Below are positions 44,093-51,250 of a stretch of 64,000 nucleotides of DNA, in pieces; position 1 is the first letter of the stretch, and each line of letters starts with the position of its first letter. The position numbers and the translations under genes were made by a program. This DNA is from Bog-473 sp963788125 (GTDB lineage Bacteria > Actinomycetota > Acidimicrobiia > Acidimicrobiales > RAAP-2): assembly GCA_963788125.1 (NCBI GenBank), contig CAWBFN010000002.1, positions 124,001 through 188,000 on the forward strand, given 5' to 3'. Under the pieces are notes generated by a model, which was not told where the DNA came from, ran no database searches, and saw only the letters and a program-made list of their open reading frames with translations.

Positions 44093-45649
44093 ATGGCCGA
44101 CCGAATGGTCGACATCCTCGCAGTTCACGCCGCCACACTGCCGGACAAGCTCGCGATCGTCGACGACAGGCCTGGTTGCCCGACGGTCACCTACACCTTC
44201 ACTCAGGCGAACGAGCGCTCGAACCAGTACGCCGCACTTCTCGTCGACCTCGGCGTCACCAGCACGACGAAGGTGGTCTGGTGCGGACAGAACTCTGCCG
44301 GTCTGCTTCTGGTGGCGACCGCCATACAGAAGGTCGGGGGTGTCGGCGTCCCGTTGAACTATCGCCTCACGCCCGAGGAGGCGGCGTACGTCATCGACAA
44401 TTGCGACGCCGAGGTGGTGGTCGTCGATGCCGAGTACGCCAGCTTGATCGAACAGGCTCGCCCGACTTCGAAAGTGCGCGACGTCCTCACCTTCGACGGC
44501 GACGGCAGCCTCGAGGCTCGCCTGGACGGCTATCCGACGGAGAACGTCGAACCGGTGGAGGGGTCCGTCGGAACGACGATGACCTACACGTCGGGCACGA
44601 CGGGCAAGCCCAAGGGTGCCGTGCGGGCGGCTATCCAAAACCAGGACCAGGCCTCGGCGCTGGTCCAGTTGATCGGATACCAACCGGACGACGTCTACGT
44701 GACCACCGGGCCGCTCTACCACTCGGGGCCAGGTGGATTCGCCGTGCTCTCGCTCATGCTCGGCAACACGATCGTCGTCCAGCACAAATTCGACCCCGAA
44801 GACTGGTTGCGGCTCGTGGACACCTACAAGGTCACGACAACCTTCACGGCGCCGACTCCGATCCGCATGGTCTGCTCTCTTGCGGCGGAAATCAAGGCGG
44901 CCTACGACCGCTCCAGCATGAAGCGCATGATCGCGAACGCTGCTCCGTGGACGCTCGCGCTGAAGAAGCTCTATCTCGCCGACTTTCCGTCCGACTCCCT
45001 GTGGGAGGTCTACGGCTCGACCGAGCTCGGCGTGGACACGGTGCTCGGTCCAGATGACCACCTCCGCAAACCGGGGTCCTGTGGAAAGCCGGCCCCCGGG
45101 GTGGAGGTTGCACTCTTCGACGAGTCGGGCCAGCACATCATCGAGCCGCACGTGAAGGGTGAGCTCTACGTGCGGGCCACAAACGTCTTCACGACCTACT
45201 ACAAGGACGAACAGAAGTACCGCGAGGTCACCCGGGGCGACTACCACACGGTGGGAGACGTGGCCTACTTCGACGAGGACGGGTACTTCTACATTGCCGA
45301 TCGCAAGAGAGACATGATCATCAGCGGCGGCATGAACATCTATCCGGCCGAGGTCGAGGCCGTGCTCGATCAGTCGCCAGACGTGTTCGAGGTGGCGGTC
45401 ATCGGCGTTCCGAACGAGGAGTGGGGTGAGAACGTACACGCCGTCGTCGTCCCGGCCCATGAGGGGGTGACCGCTGATGCCATCATGGCGTTCGGGCGCG
45501 TCCACCTGGCCGGGTACAAGGTGCCCCGATCTGTCAGTTTCGTCGCCGAGCTACCGAAGACCGGCTCCGGAAAGGTTCTCAAGCGAGAACTGCGGGCTCC
45601 CTATTGGAACGAACCCGCTCAGCTTCGGCCCGATGGCCCGGCATTGTAA
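44093..45649 (+). CDS. AMP-dependent acyl-CoA synthetase, 518 aa
   Basis: ANL ligase: TMTYTSGTTGKPKGAVRAAI near residue 162, WEVYGSTELGVDT near 302, YHTVGDVAYFDEDGY near 383, IADRKRDMIISGGMNIYPAE near 401, and LPKTGSGKVLKRELRAPYW at the C-terminus with the catalytic Lys. It activates a carboxylic acid to its CoA thioester. ATG 44093 follows GAGGAG. It is the third ligase of its type in the window, and lies next to the kinase, SDR and cupin genes. Its promoter region contains the 15-bp tandem repeat. Confidence 0.94.
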   Translation: MADRMVDILAVHAATLPDKLAIVDDRPGCPTVTYTFTQANERSNQYAALLVDLGVTSTTKVVWCGQNSAGLLLVATAIQKVGGVGVPLNYRLTPEEAAYVIDNCDAEVVVVDAEYASLIEQARPTSKVRDVLTFDGDGSLEARLDGYPTENVEPVEGSVGTTMTYTSGTTGKPKGAVRAAIQNQDQASALVQLIGYQPDDVYVTTGPLYHSGPGGFAVLSLMLGNTIVVQHKFDPEDWLRLVDTYKVTTTFTAPTPIRMVCSLAAEIKAAYDRSSMKRMIANAAPWTLALKKLYLADFPSDSLWEVYGSTELGVDTVLGPDDHLRKPGSCGKPAPGVEVALFDESGQHIIEPHVKGELYVRATNVFTTYYKDEQKYREVTRGDYHTVGDVAYFDEDGYFYIADRKRDMIISGGMNIYPAEVEAVLDQSPDVFEVAVIGVPNEEWGENVHAVVVPAHEGVTADAIMAFGRVHLAGYKVPRSVSFVAELPKTGSGKVLKRELRAPYWNEPAQLRPDGPAL

Positions 45650-45685
45650 GAGGCCCCGAGCGCGCGGGAGTCCGGCGTGTGCTCG

Positions 45686-47095
45686 TCATGACATCCGCAC
45701 CAAGGCGTGCAGGAAGGCGTCCGCCCAATCATTGTTCGTCCATGTGAAGACGCCACGCCGTAGGTTTCGCCAGCGGCGCTCGCGCTCTCGGGGGGTTGCG
45801 TCGATGGCCGCGCGAAGTGCCTCTTTCATCTGTTGCACATCATGTGGATTGATCAGGTAGGCGCTCGGCATGGACAGAGCGCATCCGGCAAACTCGCTCA
45901 GAACCACCGCGCCCGCAGTGGGTCGGGAGGCAACATACTCTTTGGCGATAAGGTTCATGCCGTCGCGGTACGGCGTGACCACCAATACGTCAGCCGCGAC
46001 ATAGAGCGCGACGAGTTCTTCGATGTCTAAATTTTGGTGAAGGTAGTGCACCGCCGGCGCGCCCATGTGACCGAAATCTCCGTTGAGTTCACCGATGAGA
46101 CGTTCGATCTCATTACGGTGGTCGATATAGGCAGGCACATTGGACCGAGTGGGAACGGCGATCTGTACCATCACCGTGTCGGGCACCGAGAGCAGCTTTT
46201 CCTCCAACAGTTCCTTATAGGCGCCCAGACGCGCCGTGATGCCCTTCGTGTAGTCAAGGCGATCCGCTCCGAGGAGCAGAACCTTAGGGCTACCCAGCGA
46301 TTCTCGGATCTCCTTGGCTCGGCGTAGGGTTTCGGGACGCTTTCCGATCTCCTCGAACTGCTTCACATCGATGGAAATGGGAAAGGCTCCAACGTGCACA
46401 TCACGACCTCGATAGGTCAATGGGGAGGAGCGTCCCTGGGCCTCGGTGAGACGGCGGGCCAAGACGGCGAAATTGCGAGCGGCAATCGGCACTTGAAAAC
46501 CCACCACATCGGCGCCGAGGATTCCCTCGACGATCTGCTGGCGCCAAGGCAACTGCATGAACAGCTCTTGCGGGGGAAACGATATATGGAGGAAGAACCC
46601 AATCTTCAAGTCCGGACGGGCACGACGCAACATGGCCGGAACCAACTGCAGCTGATAGTCGTGTACCCAGACCACTGCGTTCGGGTCAGCTGCGCCGGCC
46701 ACCACCTCGGCAAATCGCTGGTTGATCGTCTCGTAAGCCTCCCACCAGCTGGACCGAAATTCGGGAGGTCGGATCGCGTCGTGATACAGGGGCCAAAGGG
46801 TCCCGTTGCTGAACCCCTCGTAGTAGTCCTCGATCTCTTGTTCGTCGATTGCCACCGGGACGTATCGGATACCGTCATGATCGAATGGGTCAGCATGTCG
46901 GGAATCGCCTGGCCACCCCACCCACGTGCAGCGGCGATCCGTCATGGCCGGCCCGACGGCCGAGGCCAGGCCCCCAGGGCTCGGCCTCCATTGCTCTTGT
47001 TCGCCTTCAACGACTCGGCTCAAAGGGAGTCGGTTGGCCACCACGATGAGGCCTTGGTCGAGGGGTGGTGCCACCCCTTGCTCTATACCCGTCAT
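45686..47095 (-). CDS. otsA: Trehalose-6-phosphate synthase, 469 aa
   Basis: GT20 retaining glucosyltransferase. VANRLPLSRV and SPGGLASAVGPAM are the N-terminal UDP-glucose loop, WVHDYQLQLVPAMLRRARPD lies near residue 130, IGFFLHISFPPQELFMQLPWR near 152, LGADRLDYTKGI near 262 and REYVASRP-like KEYVASRPTAGAVVLSEFAG near 365. It joins UDP-glucose and glucose-6-phosphate. The ATG at 47095 overlaps the stop of the GH13 gene (ATGA), so both are coupled. No OtsB phosphatase is present in the window. The product is a stress protectant; the GH15 gene at 1763 may encode its hydrolase. Confidence 0.95.
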   Translation of the reverse strand: MTGIEQGVAPPLDQGLIVVANRLPLSRVVEGEQEQWRPSPGGLASAVGPAMTDRRCTWVGWPGDSRHADPFDHDGIRYVPVAIDEQEIEDYYEGFSNGTLWPLYHDAIRPPEFRSSWWEAYETINQRFAEVVAGAADPNAVVWVHDYQLQLVPAMLRRARPDLKIGFFLHISFPPQELFMQLPWRQQIVEGILGADVVGFQVPIAARNFAVLARRLTEAQGRSSPLTYRGRDVHVGAFPISIDVKQFEEIGKRPETLRRAKEIRESLGSPKVLLLGADRLDYTKGITARLGAYKELLEEKLLSVPDTVMVQIAVPTRSNVPAYIDHRNEIERLIGELNGDFGHMGAPAVHYLHQNLDIEELVALYVAADVLVVTPYRDGMNLIAKEYVASRPTAGAVVLSEFAGCALSMPSAYLINPHDVQQMKEALRAAIDATPRERERRWRNLRRGVFTWTNNDWADAFLHALVRMS

Positions 47096-48765
47096 GGCGT
47101 GTGCAACCACGCGGTGGTATCGGCGGGTAGCTGGCCGGTCGGTGTAAGCGGCCCGCTCAGCAGGACCCGACTCCCGGTGGGCAACGGCAGCGGCGACGCG
47201 GCCACATTGACCAGGCACGCGAATCGTGGCTGTCGAGTGAAGAGCAACGCCCCCTCCGGCGCATCCAACCACTGCAGCGCTCCATCTCCCAGTGCTGGTT
47301 CGTCGTGCCGCCAGCGCAGCGCTTCTCGATACAACGCCAGGGTCGATTCAGGGTCCTGATCCTGAGCAGCCGCAGTCAGATCTGCCCATGCCCGCGGCTG
47401 GGGCAGCCACGGGTCAGCGGTCGCATCAGGGGGGCTGAACCCGAACGGTGGCCCAATACCGCACCACGGCAACGGGACCCGACAGCCGTCGCGCCCACGA
47501 CTTTGGCGTCGAGTGTGTTCGAACGCGGGATCCTGCAACACGGCGTCGGATAGATCCTCTACCTCGGGCAAACCGAGCTCTTGGCCCTGATAGATGTACG
47601 CGCTTCCGGGCAGGGCGAGCATGAGGAGGCCGGCGGCTCGGGCCCGCCTCGTGCCCAGTACAAAGTCGGCCGGCAACGTGAGCAGGTCGTCCAATCGCCG
47701 CAACTCATGGGCCGGTTGGGGGCGGGCGTAGCGCGATACTTCGCGGGCCACGTCGTGGTTGGCCAGAACCCAGGTAGCCGGAGCCCCCGCCGAGACGTGA
47801 GCCTCCAGCGTTCGATCGATCGTCTCACGCATCTGTGTGGCCCGCCATGGGGCAACCAAGAAGTTGAAGTTGAAGGCAGTGTGCAACTCATCGTGGCGCA
47901 CATAGCGCACCAGCCGGTCCGGTTGACTCACCCACGCTTCGGCGACAAAGACCCGTGGTTCAGCATACGAGTCGGCCAATTGACGCCATTGCCGGTAAAT
48001 CTCGTGGACCTCGTCACGGTCCCAGTGTGGGTGTTCTGACTCCTCGGCCGCCGACCGTGGCACAGGCCACAGCCGATCGCCGATATCGTCCAATCCCTCG
48101 GCCTTGACGAGGCCGTGCGCCACGTCGACCCGGAAGCCGTCCACGCCACGGTCGAACCAGAATCGCAGCGTCTCTTCGAAGTCGGCACGCACCTCCGGGT
48201 TGGTCCAGTTGAGATCGGGTTGCTCGGGGGCGAACAGATGCAGATACCACTGCCCCGGCTTCCCGTCGGGCTCGGCGGTACCCGTCCATGCCGACCCCCC
48301 GAACTGACTTATCCAGTCATTCGGTGGGTCGGCACCATCCCTTCCGCGACCGTCACGGAACACGTAACGATCTCGGGCGGAGGACCCTGGCGCGGCCGCC
48401 AACGCATCCTGGAACCACGGGTGCCGATCGGAGGTGTGATTGGGGACGAGGTCCAGCAGAACGCGAAGACCCAGGTCATGCCCCTCGACAATCAGTGCTT
48501 CGGCCTCGGCCAGGGTACCGAACACGGGGTCGATGTCGCGATAGTCCGAGACGTCGTAGCCTGCGTCCTTCATCGGCGATGGGTACCACGGACTGATCCA
48601 CAGCGCGTCGACACCGAGCTGGCCTAGGTAGGGCAATCTCTCGCGCAGCCCCGCGATATCGCCGATACCGTCGCCGTTGCCATCCCTGAAGCTGCGTGGA
48701 TACACCTGATAGACGACAGCGTTCCGCCACCAGTCCGAAATGACATCGTTGGAGTCACCAGCCAC
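47092..48765 (-). CDS. GH13 alpha-glucosidase-like protein, 557 aa
   Basis: Full GH13 barrel: WRNAVVYQVYPRSFRDGNGDG at the start, DLVPNHTSDRHPWF near residue 103, GFRVDVAHGL near 210 with the nucleophile Asp, FVAEAWV near 262 with the acid/base Glu, and ANHDVARE near 325 with the third acidic residue. Members of this oligo-1,6-glucosidase/alpha-glucosidase group cleave or transfer alpha-glucose, including trehalose or maltose. GTG 48765 follows GAGG; an ATG at 48834 gives an unlikely extension. Overlap with otsA suggests a joint role in trehalose or glucan metabolism. Confidence 0.93.
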   Translation of the reverse strand: MAGDSNDVISDWWRNAVVYQVYPRSFRDGNGDGIGDIAGLRERLPYLGQLGVDALWISPWYPSPMKDAGYDVSDYRDIDPVFGTLAEAEALIVEGHDLGLRVLLDLVPNHTSDRHPWFQDALAAAPGSSARDRYVFRDGRGRDGADPPNDWISQFGGSAWTGTAEPDGKPGQWYLHLFAPEQPDLNWTNPEVRADFEETLRFWFDRGVDGFRVDVAHGLVKAEGLDDIGDRLWPVPRSAAEESEHPHWDRDEVHEIYRQWRQLADSYAEPRVFVAEAWVSQPDRLVRYVRHDELHTAFNFNFLVAPWRATQMRETIDRTLEAHVSAGAPATWVLANHDVAREVSRYARPQPAHELRRLDDLLTLPADFVLGTRRARAAGLLMLALPGSAYIYQGQELGLPEVEDLSDAVLQDPAFEHTRRQSRGRDGCRVPLPWCGIGPPFGFSPPDATADPWLPQPRAWADLTAAAQDQDPESTLALYREALRWRHDEPALGDGALQWLDAPEGALLFTRQPRFACLVNVAASPLPLPTGSRVLLSGPLTPTGQLPADTTAWLHTP

Positions 48766-48927
48766 AATTGCCTCACCCCGTCGACTGCAAAAGGCCGGGA
48801 CGACTGGACGTACGTCCCACATCAGGCTACACACCGATGCCAGATGTCCGACCTCTGATGCGCCGTCGTAGAAGACCTGGGACGCGAGTTCGGCCAGATG
48901 AGCCTGGGGTGACCAGGCCGTCCGGCA

Positions 48928-49206
48928 TCAGTTGTCGTCTGACTCTATTCCCGGCCAGGTGCCCGTGGCCTTTTCAAAGCCGGCCGCACCGCCGCGGTCG
49001 ACGAACGCCTTGACGGCTCCGTACACCGCGCCTTCCAGGGCGGCGGCAACGACGACCTCGAGCCATCCGCGACTTCGATCGGTTGCCGTCGGCGCCGCGT
49101 CCTCGCCGCTGAGGGCCCTCCACAGCCGCTTGAACAAGGCGCCGGCGATGGAACCACCAATGACGCCGGCCAGCATTCCCCAAGGTTTGTAGAGAAGCTT
49201 CATCAT
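48928..49206 (-). CDS. DUF4235 small membrane protein, 92 aa
   Basis: Starts MMKLLYKPWGMLAGVIGG, typical of DUF4235, with one hydrophobic segment near residues 9-25 and a second amphipathic one near 58-72 (VAAALEGAVYGAVKAFVDRGG). The function is unknown. The ATG overlaps the stop of the DUF3618 gene (ATGA), so it is the last gene of a three-gene envelope operon that also occurs in other actinobacteria. Confidence 0.87.
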   Translation of the reverse strand: MMKLLYKPWGMLAGVIGGSIAGALFKRLWRALSGEDAAPTATDRSRGWLEVVVAAALEGAVYGAVKAFVDRGGAAGFEKATGTWPGIESDDN

Positions 49207-49547
49207 CCGGTGTGACCCCGCCGACGAAGCCACACGACAACTCCCACCACACCCACGAGCGCTGCGACAGCCAGTTGCGCTTCACGTGTACTGGCGACTG
49301 CCCGAACACGTCTGAGGCTGGTCCTGGTGACACCGTGCGCCTTGGTTGCTGCGTCCTTCACGAGCCCCTGGCCCCGCTCCGCCGAGGCATGGACGCTGTC
49401 GATCGCGTGTTGCGCGGTATCGCTCGCCCGCTCTTTGGGGTTCAGCCGGCGCGATAACTCGCTCACCGTTTCGGCCAACTCGGCCCGCGTGATCTCGATG
49501 TCGGCCCGGGCGGCGTCAACCGTATCGGGTCCGTTATTGGCATTCAC
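49203..49547 (-). CDS. DUF3618 membrane protein, 114 aa
   Basis: The N-terminal part has IEITRAELAETVSELSRRLNPK, the DUF3618 signature near residues 17-38. A helical middle follows, then one transmembrane segment near residues 93-108 (LAVAALVGVVGVVVWLRRR). It probably sits in the inner membrane with a long helical cytoplasmic region. The GTG overlaps the stop of the holin-like gene as GTGA. Its role is unknown. Confidence 0.87.
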   Translation of the reverse strand: MNANNGPDTVDAARADIEITRAELAETVSELSRRLNPKERASDTAQHAIDSVHASAERGQGLVKDAATKAHGVTRTSLRRVRAVASTREAQLAVAALVGVVGVVVWLRRRGHTG

Positions 49548-49993
49548 GAGTGCAGCCCCTGCTTGAAGCTGCCGATATCTTTCCGGCTGCTCGTTATGGC
49601 CTCGGTCGGTAGCGGCAGGCTCGCTTTACTGAACTCCTTTTTGCCTATGAGCGCGGCCACTCCGGAGAGAAGAAACAGGATGCCTCCCACAATCAGAGCG
49701 GCAGCCCATAACGCCACAGCCAGGGAGAGCCCGACGATCGCCGCCGCAATCACTGCGCCCAGCCCGTAGACGACCAAAAGTCCCGACCCCCCGAATATCC
49801 CGGCTCCGATACCCATCGTTTTTGCCTTTTGCGTCATTTCAGCCTGGGCCAAGCGGATCTCATCGTGGATCAGGCTCGTTACCTCATCCGAGAGCCGCCC
49901 TACCAGGTCGCCTATGGGCATGTCGCGGGGTTCCGGCGTCGTCTGGCCCTCTGTCGTGTGGCCCTCTGAGGTAATACTCCCGTTCGCGGACAT
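49544..49993 (-). CDS. Holin-like (phage holin 3_6-type) membrane protein, 149 aa
   Basis: A charged N-terminal helix (LVGRLSDEVTSLIHDEIRLAQAE near residues 31-53) precedes two hydrophobic segments (about 64-85 and 92-115). Actinobacterial proteins of this holin-superfamily fold usually lie with DUF3618 and DUF4235 genes, as here, and are thought to act in the envelope and not as phage lysis holins. The ATG at 49993 begins the operon; the upstream open frame shows no conserved content. Confidence 0.85.
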   Translation of the reverse strand: MSANGSITSEGHTTEGQTTPEPRDMPIGDLVGRLSDEVTSLIHDEIRLAQAEMTQKAKTMGIGAGIFGGSGLLVVYGLGAVIAAAIVGLSLAVALWAAALIVGGILFLLSGVAALIGKKEFSKASLPLPTEAITSSRKDIGSFKQGLHS

Positions 49994-50170
49994 GGCTGGG
50001 TGATACCCCTTCGGTGAGAGGTCAACCTTCAAATCGGCGAGGACGTGTCGCCCGTCACGGTGGTTCACCCGCTCTGGATCGGGTCGCGGGCCCCAACGCC
50101 GTCCGCCGGACCACAAGCCCGCGATCAGATTCTCATACGCCTGGACCGCCAAACGGGGTCGAACTCAAAA

Positions 50171-50246
50171 AGCGCGCTCGGAGGGATTCGAACCCCCAAC
50201 CTTCTGATCCGTAGTCAGATGCTCTAGTCCGTTGAGCTACGAGCGC
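50171..50246 (-). tRNA. tRNA-Arg (anticodon ACG)
   Basis: On the minus strand GCGCTCG pairs with CGAGCGC as acceptor. The anticodon stem TCTGA/TCAGA encloses CTACGGA, giving ACG (read as ICG after editing). The T arm is GGGGG/CCCTC-like around TTCGAAT. CCA is not encoded. No second copy of its 3' end was noticed in the window. Confidence 0.95.
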
Positions 50247-50588
50247 TGGTTAACTTCTCCACCAGGAGTTTTACCCCAAGCGGAACTCTCGGTGACTTGG
50301 CTCAACGCTCGATCAGCATATCGGGCAAGGTCGCGGTCACCAAAAGCGGTGCAAGCCTAGACGAGGTGGGCGAGGTGCTCCGTCGTGGAAGCGATACTCA
50401 AAGCCGAGAACAAGCCTCCAGTTCAATTCGACGACCACTTGCGCGAATTCGGAATAAAGCTCTTGACGACAAAAACGTTAAGCGCAACTTAAATGCAACC
50501 TAACCGCCACCTGGGCGGATCAAACTCCAAGAGACTCAACGAGTCGGAATTGACCTGCAAACCTCGGGTCGGCCGATGCAGGGGGAGA
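50247..50588 (+). other. 342-bp gap after tRNA-Arg with no supported gene
   Basis: By eye this stretch is less GC-rich than the rest. The only open segments are a Ser/Arg-rich frame at 50297-50503 without a good start signal, and a 35-codon stretch from GTG 50385 (VEAILKAENKPPVQFDDHL and on) ending TAA at 50492. The latter has more natural amino-acid use and could be a decayed gene remnant. Neither is recognised. Confidence 0.4.
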
Positions 50589-50888
50589 ATGGTGTTCCGC
50601 CATTACCGCGATGTCATCCCAGTTCCGAAGATCGATCCTCCTCGGGTGCGAACGGTGCTGGTTCTGCAAAGCAACGAAGAGCTGCAATCGGCGATCGAGC
50701 GCGCTCGGGCCTTCGAGCGCAGGGATGAATACGAGCGCCGTGTTGGGGCCTACGACCGCTACCTGAACATGCTCGCACACATTATGCGCATGCCCCCGGA
50801 GAGCACTGAGGAAGAGCGAAAGGCCGGCTCCCCGGACCGCGTCCTGCCGTGCGCCGACCTCCCTGCTACCCCACCCTCCTCCGCATAG
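50589..50888 (+). CDS. Small hypothetical protein, 99 aa
   Basis: ATG 50589 closely follows GGGGGAG. The product contains a beta-like start (DPPRVRTVLVLQSNEEL) and a charged helix ERARAFERRDEYERRVGAYDR, then a Pro-rich tail. It has no membrane segment or known motif. Amino-acid use is plausible for a real gene, but no family is recognised. The open frame extends to 50493. Confidence 0.5.
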   Translation: MVFRHYRDVIPVPKIDPPRVRTVLVLQSNEELQSAIERARAFERRDEYERRVGAYDRYLNMLAHIMRMPPESTEEERKAGSPDRVLPCADLPATPPSSA

Positions 50889-51010
50889 GCCCGGTACGAC
50901 AGGTCGAAGCGAGCCGAGCGTATGGCGGATCCGTGTTTCCAGCCGGCGGCGACGGCGCGCCCCTGTCCAAGCCCGTCGCATTTTCACGAAAGACGGCATA
51001 CGCTTCCGAA

Positions 51011-51205
51011 ATGACCTCAAGTGTGATTGAAAGCAAGATCCGGACGGCCCTGACACAGCTCAGCGGGAACACGTCGCAGCCAGCGACGAGAGCGGCCGTG
51101 GGCGACCTCGGGTCTTGCCTCCTCGAGTTGGCGGAGGAGGTCACTCGGCTCCGGATCGAACTGGACGAGATCAAAGCCCGAGGCCCAGAGCCCTGGACGG
51201 GCTGA
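51011..51205 (+). CDS. Small coiled-coil-like protein, 64 aa
   Basis: The ATG at 51011 is internal to a longer open frame from 50849 whose first part looks non-coding. The product begins MTSSVIESKIRTALTQLSG and ends with a heptad-like helix, LLELAEEVTRLRIELDEIKAR, at about residues 36-56. This points to a small dimerising protein. No function can be given. It is convergent with the c-di-GMP gene. Confidence 0.5.
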   Translation: MTSSVIESKIRTALTQLSGNTSQPATRAAVGDLGSCLLELAEEVTRLRIELDEIKARGPEPWTG

Positions 51206-51250
51206 CTCGACTTGGCGGCCACTTGAATCTCCCCGACCTCGGCAGTCGGT

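Noticed and set aside
43298..45505. A 735-codon minus-strand frame with KGERA repeats
   Set aside because: Only the first 190 codons from GTG 43870 encode a cupin with a good ribosome-binding site. The rest is antisense to the ligase gene and crosses the 15-bp repeat.
49544..49993. Prophage remnant because of the holin-like gene
   Set aside because: The gene is in the common actinobacterial holin-like/DUF3618/DUF4235 operon and no other phage gene is nearby.
50171..50246. Integration of a mobile element at tRNA-Arg
   Set aside because: The surface-gene region lies on the 5' side of the tRNA, no integrase gene is present, and no second copy of the tRNA 3' end was noticed.
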